Shown: positions 17,847 through 26,959, counted from the stretch's first letter. The stretch: 64,000 nt of DNA from Leptospiraceae bacterium (GCA_016711485.1 JADJSX010000009.1:1-64000), one strand, 5' to 3'. Notes: generated by a model from the letters alone, not told the origin. A program made the numbers and translations.

Positions 17847-18893
17847 ATGAGTATATCCCAAAAAAAGTTTTTCTTGTGCATTAATTTATTAATTCTATTT
17901 CTACCTATTTCTTTTTTATACACGGTTCCAGAATCAATAAATAAGGTTATGGCGATTGTAGGAAAAACATCCATATCTCAACTTGACTACGAACATGCCG
18001 AAGAAATTTTAAAAGCCCTCCAAAAACAAAAAAAGTCACCTACTAAATCAAAAGCATCTTGGAAAACACAAGTTTTAGACTTTTTAATAGCAAGAGCAGT
18101 TATTGATATTACAGCAGATGAAGAATCTATACAAGCAAACGAAAAAAATATTGAAGCAGAGATTGACAGGCTAATGAAGCTTAGCCAAACAAAAGAAAGA
18201 TCTCAATTCGAAAAATTAATTTCAGAAAAAACAGGCCTCCCTTTCGAAATTTGGTTAGATGAACTTCCATATCAAATAAAACGAGGTCAATTATTACAAG
18301 TGAGAGTTACTATAAAACCTCCTTCGGAACAAGAAGTATTATCATGGTACAATGCAAATAAACAAAAAGTTGGGTTCGAAGTAAAATTCAGAGAAATCTG
18401 TCTCAATCGAAAAAATAATTCTGTAGAAGAAGAAAGAAGAATCGATTCTGAAATAAACTCAATCAAAAAGGAAGCACGAAAAGATCGGGAATCATTCAAT
18501 CTAATTGCAAGTGGTCCAAGAAATCAAGCATATGCAAAAGGTATAAACGATTGGACCCCCACCTTTGAAGTTTTTAATAAAAACCCTGCACTCGTCAATG
18601 CACTCGGTCGTTTAGAAGACGGCAAAGTATCAGATGCATTTGTGGACGATAGAGGACGTTATTGCCTCGTCCGACTAGACGGTAAACGACCTACTCCACT
18701 GGATACAATTCGTCGAAATATTCAAGAAATTATTCAAAGAGAACGAATGGATTCTTCTTTTGATGATTGGATTTTAACTCGAAGAAAAGAAATATTAATT
18801 ACAGTTTATGACAAAGATTATATTGCTGAAAATAAACTAGAATCCCCAGACGAATCATTTAACTACAATAAAATCGAGGCTGCACAGCCATGA
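17847..18893 (+). CDS. SurA/PpiC-type periplasmic chaperone-prolyl isomerase
   Basis: 348 residues. A signal peptide (FLCINLLILFLPISFLYT, residues 9-26) precedes a SurA-like N-terminal region (INKVMAIVGKTSISQLDYEHA, ARAVIDITADEESI, FEIWLDELPYQIKRGQLLQ). A parvulin-like domain spans about residues 165-285 (FEVKFREICLNRK, SAFVDDRGRYCLVRLDGKRP is its closing part). The C-terminal helix has IIQRERMDSSFDDWI. Proteins of this class help outer-membrane proteins fold, and the parvulin domain isomerises Xaa-Pro bonds. First gene of a coupled string: its TGA overlaps the ATG of the radical SAM gene. No Shine-Dalgarno site, possibly leaderless. Confidence 0.85.
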   Translation: MSISQKKFFLCINLLILFLPISFLYTVPESINKVMAIVGKTSISQLDYEHAEEILKALQKQKKSPTKSKASWKTQVLDFLIARAVIDITADEESIQANEKNIEAEIDRLMKLSQTKERSQFEKLISEKTGLPFEIWLDELPYQIKRGQLLQVRVTIKPPSEQEVLSWYNANKQKVGFEVKFREICLNRKNNSVEEERRIDSEINSIKKEARKDRESFNLIASGPRNQAYAKGINDWTPTFEVFNKNPALVNALGRLEDGKVSDAFVDDRGRYCLVRLDGKRPTPLDTIRRNIQEIIQRERMDSSFDDWILTRRKEILITVYDKDYIAENKLESPDESFNYNKIEAAQP

Positions 18894-20407
18894 GACAAAT
18901 GAGCTTTAACCTTTCCTGCATTGCTATTTTTATAAGTGAATTACAATCTAAAATTCTGGATTCTACAGATAATCCTGAAATTCTAACATTATTTTTTAAA
19001 AAATTAGAACTTCTTTTTCCAAACCTAACTATCTATACAAACTATTTATTTAAAAATCAAAATAATATTGAATTGATTCAAATGGATTCGGAACTAAGTT
19101 TTCTATTTGCGGTTACGGATAAATTGCCTCCTGTTAGTTTGGAAAATAAAGATTTCGATGAAGTATTTTTTTGTTATTTTTCAGGAATAGCACCTTTACT
19201 AAGTTTAGAGTTAACAGATGTTCTATTGAAACGCCACATTAAGTATCTTGCTCAATATTCCTACAGCGAGAATTTACCCAAAGGTATAGTTCCGTATTTT
19301 TTATCTAGAGAATTTGTAAACAGTCTCCCTGATAAATTACCTTCTACAGCACATGATTATTTAATTAAAAATCTAAATCATTATGATACAGAAATTTTTT
19401 TTCAAGAACCAGACTTACGACAATTTAGATTAGATTTTTCTATTTCAGATTATCGATCTCTCAAAATGACAGAATTTTTTCTGAAAATAAATCCTGAATT
19501 AGAATACAAGGATTTACTTTCAACCTTACTAAATAACCCAAATGGATTTAGACTTTCCCCTTCCTATATAGAAATAGAAATATTCCGAGGCTGTGAGTCA
19601 AATTGTACTTTCTGTCCACGCCAATTTATTTCAAATGAAAAAGACGGAAACAAAATCAGTTTAGAATTCCTTCATAAATTTCTAGATGATCTAAAACAAA
19701 CTTTTCCATTTCCCGTTACAATTTGCCTTGGTGGAATGGGTGAACCATTTTTACATCCTGAAATAAATGCAATAATTAATTCTATAGTAAACTATCCATT
19801 TCTAAGTGAACTCATTATAGAAACTGGATTGTATCTAGATATAAACAATTTTCTTGAATCCCTAAAACATCTGGGAGAAAAATCCAAAAAAGTATCCTTC
19901 ATTGTAAATCTTACTACTCTAAAAGAAATAAAATACAATGAGATTTACAAAAATGAATCTTCCGTAAAATCTGTCTTGGATAGAATAGAATCAATAAAGG
20001 ATTTACTTGGAAAAGAGAGTGTACATGTCCAAATGATAAAAATGAAAGAAGTAGAAGAAGAAATTGATGAATATTTTACTTATTTTGAAAATCTTGGAAT
20101 CAATGTTATTCTACAAAAATATAATTCTTACGCGAATTTAATGCCAGAAAAAAGAGTTAGTGACTTAACTCCTATTAAACGCGATTTCTGTTGGCATCTA
20201 ACTCGAGACCTATACATTAATGCAGATGGATCTGTAAATATATGTAGACAAAACTTACAGACATCTATCGGAAATTTGAATTCAGAATCGGTATTTGAAA
20301 TTTGGCAGAAAGGTATGGCTAATTTTAGTTATTCGCTAAGTGGAAATCACGAAAAAGTAAATGCGCCTTGTTTGAATTGTGACGAATGGTATACATTCAA
20401 TGCGTAA
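18890..20407 (+). CDS. spiro-SPASM radical SAM protein
   Basis: 505 residues. Residues 1-220 look like a degenerate nucleotidyltransferase-type domain (FFCYFSGIAPLLSLELTDVLL). The radical SAM core follows, with the cluster motif CESNCTFC (Cx3Cx2C, about residues 238-245) and CLGGMGEPFLHPEI (SAM-binding Gly region). A SPASM-type C-terminus carries four or more Cys (FCWHLTRDLY, NICRQNL, PCLNCDEWY) for auxiliary iron-sulfur binding. The layout fits the spirochaete-restricted spiro-SPASM family; the substrate is not known to me. The start overlaps the chaperone stop as ATGA. The following SpsF-SpsG fusion overlaps it by 8 bases, suggesting a shared pathway. Confidence 0.85.
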   Translation: MRQMSFNLSCIAIFISELQSKILDSTDNPEILTLFFKKLELLFPNLTIYTNYLFKNQNNIELIQMDSELSFLFAVTDKLPPVSLENKDFDEVFFCYFSGIAPLLSLELTDVLLKRHIKYLAQYSYSENLPKGIVPYFLSREFVNSLPDKLPSTAHDYLIKNLNHYDTEIFFQEPDLRQFRLDFSISDYRSLKMTEFFLKINPELEYKDLLSTLLNNPNGFRLSPSYIEIEIFRGCESNCTFCPRQFISNEKDGNKISLEFLHKFLDDLKQTFPFPVTICLGGMGEPFLHPEINAIINSIVNYPFLSELIIETGLYLDINNFLESLKHLGEKSKKVSFIVNLTTLKEIKYNEIYKNESSVKSVLDRIESIKDLLGKESVHVQMIKMKEVEEEIDEYFTYFENLGINVILQKYNSYANLMPEKRVSDLTPIKRDFCWHLTRDLYINADGSVNICRQNLQTSIGNLNSESVFEIWQKGMANFSYSLSGNHEKVNAPCLNCDEWYTFNA

Positions 20408-21971
20408 TTTTTTTGCATTTATTCAGGCAAGGAGTACATCAAACCGCCTCCCGGGCAAAGTATTAAAACCAATTGCAGGAAAACCTATAATAACTCATAT
20501 AATAGACAGAATTAAAAAGGTCATTCCAATAGAGAGAATCATATTAGTTATACCCAAAGGTGATTTAGATATTATAAAATATGCTAAAGAAAATTCAATC
20601 TCCTATTTTGAAGGTTCATACGAAGATGTTCGTGATCGATTTATTCAGGCTTCTAAAGAATTTAATGCAGAAAATGTTATAAGGCTAACGGCGGATAACC
20701 CTTTTATTGATTTGGAATATTTAGAACTTTTATTAGAAACTTTTGAACATTCAGATATGGAAATAGCATCTTTTTCTGGGCTTCCCATCGGAATGGGAGT
20801 AGAAATTTTTAAAATTTCATCAATCCAAAAGGAACCAGTGAATGGAATCGAATCCAAACATCGAGAACATGTTAGTCTTCATTTAAAAGAAACAGACGAA
20901 TTTCATTTTTTAAAACTTACGCCTTTTTTGAATCCAGAAGAATTAGAGATTTGTAGTCAAATTCGATTAACAATTGATGAAGAACCAGACTATTCTGTTT
21001 GTGATGAGGTATATTCTATATTAGCCTCTAAAAATCCATATTTTGGTATAAAGGATATAATAAACTTGTTTAAATTAAACCCAAGTTTATTTAAAAAAAA
21101 TCAAAATGTAAATCAAATCAGTTTTAAAATTAACTCACAAAGTCCAACCAAACCAAAGATTTTTATCCTATATGCTGAACCAACAAAATATGGAAGTGGA
21201 CATTATGAAAGATGTAAATCCTTATCTGTATTTTTGCAGTGCATAGGATATAGTGTTACTTTTAGTTGCACTATACCAAAAGAAATAAATTACGATTTGT
21301 TTATAATCGATCATCGAGACATAGAGATTCCACCTGAATTAAAGAATCAAAAAATTCTATTAGTAGATCATTTTGGCCAAGAAAGATATAGTTATTTCCC
21401 ACACGATTTACTTCCACATATGTTCAATGAATTCGAGGACGTAATTCAAAATTCTTTATTTCAATTTGGGATAGAAGATTACAAGGATTATCCACAAAAA
21501 AAACAAGTCCTTATATATGCAGGTAATTTAGATTTTAGATCTTCTTATTTACTTGATAGGTTTGCATTTGCACATTTTCAAGATAGTGGATATCAAATTA
21601 TTCGTGTAGGTGGAGTACCTAGAAAAAAAGCCAACTTTGGAATCAAAACTTTAGCAAAAACAAATAAAACTGAATTTTTGAAATTACTTGCAGAGTCGGA
21701 ATTTTTTATTTCTTATTTTGGTCAAAGTGTTATGGACGCAAGTTTTCTAAATAAAAAAATTCTATTGTATGCAATTTCTGATTACCATGAAAGATTAGCC
21801 CTTCATTTTACTAAAAATTCGGAAGCTATTTACTTTGGTAATGTATCTGAGAAAATTTTAAATTTTACTGCGTCTTACCAGAAATTTTTAAGACAAGTAG
21901 ATTTGAATTTAAAAAACAAAGGTTTAATGATTATCAAAGAAAAAATTCAAAAAATATTATATGAAAAATAA
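20400..21971 (+). CDS. SpsF-like nucleotidyltransferase fused to SpsG/PseG-like domain
   Basis: 523 residues from ATG 20400, which overlaps the previous stop; an upstream GTG at 20379 is less likely because the protein core starts MRNFFAFIQARSTSNRLPGK. Residues 1-235 form a cytidylyltransferase fold of the SpsF/NeuA type (QARSTSNRLPGKVLKPIAGK, RLTADNPFID). Residues 255-520 resemble the SpsG/PseG glycosyltransferase-B-like fold (AEPTKYGSGHYERCKSLS, LLVDHFGQERY, and a late FISYFGQSVMDASFL), where PseG removes UDP from a nucleotide sugar in pseudaminic-type acid synthesis. A one-chain activation/hydrolysis pair for an acidic or unusual sugar is the likely role, perhaps for flagella or surface glycans. 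No other sugar genes are adjacent, apart from kdsA far downstream. Confidence 0.8.
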   Translation: MRNFFAFIQARSTSNRLPGKVLKPIAGKPIITHIIDRIKKVIPIERIILVIPKGDLDIIKYAKENSISYFEGSYEDVRDRFIQASKEFNAENVIRLTADNPFIDLEYLELLLETFEHSDMEIASFSGLPIGMGVEIFKISSIQKEPVNGIESKHREHVSLHLKETDEFHFLKLTPFLNPEELEICSQIRLTIDEEPDYSVCDEVYSILASKNPYFGIKDIINLFKLNPSLFKKNQNVNQISFKINSQSPTKPKIFILYAEPTKYGSGHYERCKSLSVFLQCIGYSVTFSCTIPKEINYDLFIIDHRDIEIPPELKNQKILLVDHFGQERYSYFPHDLLPHMFNEFEDVIQNSLFQFGIEDYKDYPQKKQVLIYAGNLDFRSSYLLDRFAFAHFQDSGYQIIRVGGVPRKKANFGIKTLAKTNKTEFLKLLAESEFFISYFGQSVMDASFLNKKILLYAISDYHERLALHFTKNSEAIYFGNVSEKILNFTASYQKFLRQVDLNLKNKGLMIIKEKIQKILYEK

Positions 21972-23034
21972 AGACATGTATGCTAAACATTTTCGATTCG
22001 CTTTTCTTATTTTCTTTTCAATCTGCACTATTACACTTGCAGATCCTTATGATGATTTTGAAAACTCAGACCAAGACATTAGTGCCATTGCCGATCCAGA
22101 TAGAGAGAAATTAATTTCAGATGCCAAAGTAAAATTAGAAATTTCTAAACTTACTCAAACAGCCCTAAGTTATATAAAAGCTAAAGAATGGAAAAATGCG
22201 GAGTCCGTCACTAAACAAATTTTAGACTTATCAGAAGTATCTGTTGATTATTATTATCTAAAAGGGAATTTGCATTACTGTTATGGAGAATACCAAACTG
22301 CTATTGCTCACTTGAGTACAGCATTAAAATTCAATCCTAACCACGATCCTAGTCATTTTCTAATGGGAATGATTCATGTAAAAAGAAATGAATGGGATAA
22401 ATCAATTTCTAGTTTTGAAAAAGCGACACAACATGGTTCTTACAACCCATACTACAGAATGAACCTTGCCATATCTCACTTCCAAGTTGAAAATTATGAC
22501 AAATCAATTGCCGAAGCAAAAAAGACTTTAGAGTTAAAGGAAAATTATACCTTTGCCAAAATTCTTCTTGTAAAGTCCCTAATTAAAACAAGCAAGAAAG
22601 ATGCATGGCATTATCTTCAAAATCTAATGGAAAAAAAATCCGATGCACCTCTCGTATATTCTCTCTATATTCAATTGTTATTCGAATATAAAAATAATTA
22701 CTCAGAAGTAATTAAAGAATTAGGAAAAAAATCTAATCTAAATATTCAAGAAAAACGTTACTTAGCTTATTCATATTATAGGTCAAATGAATTAGTCAAA
22801 ACTTCAAACTTATTAAAACAAATAATGAATTCTGAAAGAGATGTAGAAGATGATCAGACATTGTATTTAAAAATTCTATTACAACAAAACAAAGATGGCG
22901 ATGCAGAAAAATATTTAGTAAGTTTAATTAGAGCTAATCCATACAAGAAAAAACAATACAATGATATGTATCAAAATTTATTAGAAAAAAGAGATATGGC
23001 AACTGGCCTTTACCAGCCCATTATAGTTAGATAA
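21961..23034 (+). CDS. exported TPR-repeat protein
   Basis: 357 residues. Signal peptide (FRFAFLIFFSICTITLADP, likely cleaved near residue 23). At least five TPR-like helix pairs from about residue 60 to 220 (SVDYYYLKGNLHYCYGEYQTA, NHDPSHFLMGMIHVKRNEWDK, YYRMNLAISHFQVENYDKSIA) and further degenerate ones to the end. Probably a periplasmic scaffold. Its ATG overlaps the stop of the SpsF-SpsG gene by 11 bases, so it closes the chaperone-radical SAM-sugar operon. Specific partner unknown. Confidence 0.85.
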   Translation: MKNKDMYAKHFRFAFLIFFSICTITLADPYDDFENSDQDISAIADPDREKLISDAKVKLEISKLTQTALSYIKAKEWKNAESVTKQILDLSEVSVDYYYLKGNLHYCYGEYQTAIAHLSTALKFNPNHDPSHFLMGMIHVKRNEWDKSISSFEKATQHGSYNPYYRMNLAISHFQVENYDKSIAEAKKTLELKENYTFAKILLVKSLIKTSKKDAWHYLQNLMEKKSDAPLVYSLYIQLLFEYKNNYSEVIKELGKKSNLNIQEKRYLAYSYYRSNELVKTSNLLKQIMNSERDVEDDQTLYLKILLQQNKDGDAEKYLVSLIRANPYKKKQYNDMYQNLLEKRDMATGLYQPIIVR

Positions 23035-23161
23035 TTTCTAAAAGTCCAGAAAGTTTATCGACTGAATAAACCGAATAACCTACTTTTTTAGTTTCATCTT
23101 GTTTTATGGAAGATTCAAATCTAGACTGAATTGGGTAATCTAAGTTGTACGTGGCTAATCC
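23027..23161 (-). pseudogene. C-terminal remnant of an unidentified gene
   Basis: After the double stop of the ankyrin gene, the same minus-strand frame stays open for 44 codons and reads like real protein: LATYNLDYPIQSRFESS and KKVGYSVYSVDKLSGLLEII, then a stop that overlaps the end of the TPR gene. There is no start codon. This looks like the tail of a gene whose body was lost; I do not recognise the family. Confidence 0.4.
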
Positions 23162-23164
23162 TTA

Positions 23165-23521
23165 TTATTCGGTAGCACCATAACTTTTTAAAAGCTCCAC
23201 TATTTGTTTATGTTTGTTTTCAGTTGCATACATAAGTGCTGTCTTACCATCAAAATCCTTAATAGAAAAATCGGCTCCCGCTCCATTTAAAATTAAAAGC
23301 ATTACAATATCTTTATTCCCAAAAATAGCAGCGTGCATAAGAGGCGTTTTCCCGTTCGTATCTCTCACATTTACATACGCCCCCGTTTTGAGCGCCTTCT
23401 TAGTATGTTCAAAATGTCCCTTCTCCGTGCTAAATAATAAATAATCATCCGCACGACTGATCGGATAAAGAGAGATAGATAGAATTAGAAAAATCCCTAT
23501 CGTAATAAAACCTATTTTCAT
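23165..23521 (-). CDS. exported ankyrin-repeat protein
   Basis: 118 residues. Signal peptide MKIGFITIGIFLILSISLYPISRA, then about three ankyrin units: DDYLLFSTEKGHFEHTKKAL, NGKTPLMHAAIFGNKDIVML and GKTALMYATENKHKQIVELL. A small periplasmic or secreted binding protein. Single gene, facing away from the TPR operon. The two-stop end (TAA TAA) is followed in frame by the remnant described above, so the locus has been rearranged. Confidence 0.82.
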   Translation of the reverse strand: MKIGFITIGIFLILSISLYPISRADDYLLFSTEKGHFEHTKKALKTGAYVNVRDTNGKTPLMHAAIFGNKDIVMLLILNGAGADFSIKDFDGKTALMYATENKHKQIVELLKSYGATE

Positions 23522-24009
23522 ATTGAAATTCTTTTTCGAAGAAGCAGGATTGTCAAGTAGAAAGTAAGGATATAATGCAATTAGAGGAATTGTAAATATT
23601 CTATATAGAGCAACCGATATGACGCCTGAAGAATCACCAAGAGATATAGAGTAACATCGTTTGGACTGTCGAATTTCCGTAGAAGATTTTTAAATCAAAA
23701 AAATTGAGCGACTACAAAGTTGTCATCCTGAGCAGCTTGGGCGAGAAGACAGTCTGAGTGCGGATTATTCATATAATCCTATCTTTGTAGAAGTTGTCAC
23801 TTCGATACACCTTCGATTTATTAGTGTTTGCCGCGATTGCAAAGTGTAAGCGACGGAACTCAGTGACCTACTTTTCCTTCTTTCGTGTTCTTCGCGCACT
23901 TCGTGGTTAAATTTCCCTATCTGTGTCTTCGGTGTTTATATGTGGTAATCTTTAAATGTTTTTCTTAATTGTACAGCATTGAGCGATGTTGAAGTGTACG
24001 GGCTAGAAG
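23522..24009. other. gene-free stretch with dispersed intergenic repeat motifs
   Basis: No convincing gene in 488 bases. It holds pieces of repeat sequences that are common between genes in many environmental bacteria: TTGTCATCCTGAGCAGCTT (about 23721), CTCAGTGACC (about 23859) and TTCGTGTTCTTCGCGCACTT followed by CGTGGTTAA (about 23884-23911). A related GTGGTTAA tail recurs near 45321. Confidence 0.5.
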
Positions 24010-24411
24010 CTAATTTAGATAACTCTCTGCAAACTGAAAAATAGTCTTTGCTGCAGTTAATGCAGTGATAGCCTCAGATTTACGATAAGACTGACCGGGA
24101 GTTAATTCTGGTAGTCCATCAGGATAACGAATATAAAATTTATCAAGAATACTTGCGGCTTCAAATAATTCTTCCGGTAAACTCTCTTTAGTCTGACGAA
24201 GTTCATTTAATAACTTTACAATGGAATGTCCCCAAGGGTCTAGTTCTTCTAAAATCCAAATACTTTTAATAGCCATCTCCGCTGATTGTTGACAATGAAA
24301 ACAAGTCTTTGCAAAAAATCCGCCTGTAAATAGATGCTCCGCAGCGTCTAATTCCTCTTTTGCGGTTGCGAGCCAACGTAAGGCTTCTTCTTTAATTTTA
24401 GGAATGCTCAT
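24010..24411 (-). CDS. HEPN-domain protein
   Basis: 133 residues. The all-helical HEPN pattern is clear: LRWLATAKEELDAAEHLF, FAKTCFHCQQSAEMAIKSIW and the late YIRYPDGLPELTPGQSYRKS followed by a closing helix. The RNase signature R-x4-6-H of toxin HEPNs (HepT) is not present, so this is the subtype linked to nucleotidyltransferases rather than a proven RNase. It overlaps the end of the partner nucleotidyltransferase gene by 14 bases and is certainly co-expressed with it. Possible roles are toxin/antitoxin-like control or substrate binding for the partner. Confidence 0.85.
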   Translation of the reverse strand: MSIPKIKEEALRWLATAKEELDAAEHLFTGGFFAKTCFHCQQSAEMAIKSIWILEELDPWGHSIVKLLNELRQTKESLPEELFEAASILDKFYIRYPDGLPELTPGQSYRKSEAITALTAAKTIFQFAESYLN

Positions 24412-24742
24412 AAATTACAATTCCTGTTTCTAAAATACTTCTAATAAATGGTCTATGTCGAATTTTCTCTAATTCATCTGGAGTATAAATCAATAAATCA
24501 ACTCCCCAATAAGGAACAATAAGCTGAATTTCTTTTAAGATTCCATCTAGTCTCTCAAAAAAAGAAAGTTCTGTTTCTTGGATAGCAAGCAAATCTAAAT
24601 CACTTTTTTTACTCCCCGTACCTTTGCTCAAAGAACCGAATAGAGTAACCTTTTTCAAATTGTATTTGCAAAATATCTCTGTGAGAGATTCTTTAAGTTC
24701 ATTCACCGTATTTTGAACTGGTATCGATAATTCTGCTTCCAT
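24398..24742 (-). CDS. MNT-type minimal nucleotidyltransferase
   Basis: 114 residues. The polymerase-beta-like motif VTLFGSLSKGTGSKKSDLDL (G-S then D-x-D) lies at about residues 32-51, and the third acidic position is in YWGVDLLIYTPDEL. This is the size of MntA-like enzymes that in some systems AMPylate a HEPN toxin. The gene comes first and its 3' end overlaps the HEPN gene. Activity with this HEPN subtype is inference. Confidence 0.88.
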   Translation of the reverse strand: MEAELSIPVQNTVNELKESLTEIFCKYNLKKVTLFGSLSKGTGSKKSDLDLLAIQETELSFFERLDGILKEIQLIVPYWGVDLLIYTPDELEKIRHRPFIRSILETGIVIYEHS

Positions 24743-24934
24743 AGTATCGAATATCTTAAATTTACGAAGAAAGTCAATTCAAAAAGAATTAACTTATATC
24801 ATAGAGCTTATTCTAAAATAGATTTGTATAGAGAAGAGTAAAATGAGTTTTTCCTTTATTATTTGCGCTTAACTAAAAATTTTGGTTGCGTTACTTCTAA
24901 TATAGCAGTAAACAAATGGGCAAGATTAAGTTAT

Positions 24935-26053
24935 TTAAATATCTTTTAAAATTTCGTTTCGTTTCTTTTGGTATTCTTCTTCAGAGATTAAGCCTTTTAC
25001 TCTAAGAGCATCCAACTTTTTCAATCTAGTTTCAATTTCACTCGAATTAGAAGTTTCTTGCGTTTGAGTGTTCGGCTTGTTATCCTCTTTTATCTTAGGT
25101 CTTGGTTTATCCAAGTATTCTTTTAAGTATTGATAAGCGTCTTGTGCTTCTTGGAATTTTTTCTTGGCTAATTCATATACGGCAGGATTGGAATTGTGAA
25201 ATTTATCAGGATGATGCAGGATTGCAATTTTACGCCATGCTTTATCTAAATCTTCTTTTGTATAATCAACGGATACACCCAGAAAAACTATGCTGTCTTT
25301 AAATCGAAGCGACTCATCCGGCTTAGTCGCTTGATTTTTTCTATGTTGATAATGATAATTCGCAGTTCTAATAATAATTTCAAGTGATTCATCGGAAAGA
25401 GAAAAGTAACCACAAAGTCTAGCAAATAATCTTTCTTCGGAAGGATGAATTCCACCGTCAGCAATGGCGACTTCATACATAATCGTAAAAAGTAAAATAG
25501 CCAAATCAGCTCGCCCACTTTCCTCAATATTTTCGATAATGCTGATATGGTATTTGATAATTTCAAGGAGTGAATCATAGATTCCATTTACTCCAATGTG
25601 CAACAAATGAGTCTTAGTCATAGAAACTACTTTTGCAATTTTTTCTTGGTCTGCTTTATTTGAAAATTCATTTGTAATCGTAAACCGAATCGCAGAAATT
25701 TCTTCCTCTGAAATCACTCCATCTATTTTTGCAATATGAATACTCGCAGACGCAAGAATTGAGGCTAACATATCTAATCCACTATAATCACGACTTATAA
25801 ATTCTGCTCTGAGTTGGTAAACAATATTAAGTCCGTCATTACTATCATTGCTGGATGGTTTGGGTGGATTTGGGTTATTCGGAGATGGTGTGTAACTTGA
25901 GGCAGAAGAATCATTTTGAAGAAATAATTTTGCTACGAGTGGCAATCCATACATTACCACTACATAAAAGACAGCAACCCCTGTCAAAAAACCACCTTGG
26001 TTAAATAGAATAAAGACAACTAACCATTCTATAATAAATTTAATCACTTTCAC
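24935..26053 (-). CDS. membrane TerB-DnaJ-SHOCT protein (DjlA-like)
   Basis: 372 residues from a GTG start (an ATG is not available in the right place). Order: one or two N-terminal membrane helices (residues 3-42), Pro/Ser/Asn linker (50-72), TerB-like helical domain (about 80-235; KIDGVISEEEISAIRF and VAIADGGIHPSEERLFARLC each show the acidic DG-S-EE pattern), J domain (about 258-320; HHPDKF contains the HPD that stimulates DnaK), charged linker, and C-terminal SHOCT (KLDALRVKGLISEEEYQKKR). This is the DjlA layout plus SHOCT. It starts 3 bases after the stop of the SHOCT membrane protein and closes a three-gene operon. Predicted to recruit DnaK to a membrane complex. Confidence 0.88.
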   Translation of the reverse strand: MKVIKFIIEWLVVFILFNQGGFLTGVAVFYVVVMYGLPLVAKLFLQNDSSASSYTPSPNNPNPPKPSSNDSNDGLNIVYQLRAEFISRDYSGLDMLASILASASIHIAKIDGVISEEEISAIRFTITNEFSNKADQEKIAKVVSMTKTHLLHIGVNGIYDSLLEIIKYHISIIENIEESGRADLAILLFTIMYEVAIADGGIHPSEERLFARLCGYFSLSDESLEIIIRTANYHYQHRKNQATKPDESLRFKDSIVFLGVSVDYTKEDLDKAWRKIAILHHPDKFHNSNPAVYELAKKKFQEAQDAYQYLKEYLDKPRPKIKEDNKPNTQTQETSNSSEIETRLKKLDALRVKGLISEEEYQKKRNEILKDI

Positions 26054-26056
26054 GAT

Positions 26057-26959
26057 TTACAATTCCTTTAAAATTTCTGTTTTACGAGTTTGAAATTCTG
26101 CTTCAGTTATAATTCCTTTTTCATGCAAGCGTTTTAATTCTTCAAACCTATCTTCAAAAGTTTTTTCTTTCTTGGACTGCTCATCTTTTTTTGTGGATTG
26201 ATTGGAAGTTTGGTTAAAATAATCGGCATCAGAATCTTGTGATTTGACGTTTTCCGATTTTTTCGTGTAATTTGGATTATCCGACGAATAGGTATCTGTG
26301 CCACTTGCTTTTTGCGAGTAATTGGTATTAGTCGAAGATTGGGCATTAGTTTTCTCGGATTCTTCAGAAGATTGCGTATAATATTGTATCATTTGAATAA
26401 ATCCACGAATAAATGAAATTGCACCGAAGGCAACCAATCCATAAAACACTGTATATGACTTATTTGCCGCCTTATGCTTATTTGCCGCAGTTTCATAACT
26501 GTCTGCTGTTAAGACTAATCCTAGGAAAAAAAAGACCGCACCAAGAACCATCATAACGATTCCACGACTAGTTAATGGCTCTTCCGAAGAAGAATTAGTG
26601 GCAATTACTCTAGCCTCCTCAACCTTCTGTACCGGAACTTCTTTCAACCCAAGCGCATAACACCAAGTATCTATTGCACCATTAGAGGCATATTCCGTGA
26701 ATCCGCAAGTTGCTTGTAATTGTTTAGAGAGTTTTCGAATAAGGGTATCACTGACTATCTTCACTTCTAAAAGTTCTTGGATAATTCCTTCTCGCAAAGC
26801 TTCAGTCAAAATAAAGGCTTCCGTTTTATATACATTTGAAGTTAGCTTCGTCGAACAATAAGCTTGAAGCGATGCCTCAAAATTCTGTGGATTTTTTAGA
26901 ATATCTCTTCCGTTCTCTTTAATAAAATTTATAAATTCAGTGCACATCAGGTAATTCAT
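26057..26959 (-). CDS. two-TM protein with N-terminal helical domain and C-terminal SHOCT
   Basis: 300 residues. Residues 1-110 form a helical domain ending in YASNGAIDTWCYALGL. Two membrane helices follow (about 133-152 and 172-190), then a long Ser/Asn/Lys-rich low-complexity linker (195-265) and a C-terminal SHOCT motif (FEELKRLHEKGIITEAEF). SHOCT motifs occur in membrane and oligomerising proteins of unclear role. The start lies inside the end of the HEAT gene (23-base overlap) and the stop is 3 bases ahead of the DnaJ-like gene, so all three are translationally coupled. Another ATG is four codons downstream. Function unknown. Confidence 0.82.
   Translation of the reverse strand: MNYLMCTEFINFIKENGRDILKNPQNFEASLQAYCSTKLTSNVYKTEAFILTEALREGIIQELLEVKIVSDTLIRKLSKQLQATCGFTEYASNGAIDTWCYALGLKEVPVQKVEEARVIATNSSSEEPLTSRGIVMMVLGAVFFFLGLVLTADSYETAANKHKAANKSYTVFYGLVAFGAISFIRGFIQMIQYYTQSSEESEKTNAQSSTNTNYSQKASGTDTYSSDNPNYTKKSENVKSQDSDADYFNQTSNQSTKKDEQSKKEKTFEDRFEELKRLHEKGIITEAEFQTRKTEILKEL

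Noticed and set aside
24010..24742. Classical HepT/MntA toxin-antitoxin pair
   Set aside because: The HEPN protein lacks the R-x4-6-H motif; kept only as a HEPN/MNT pair.
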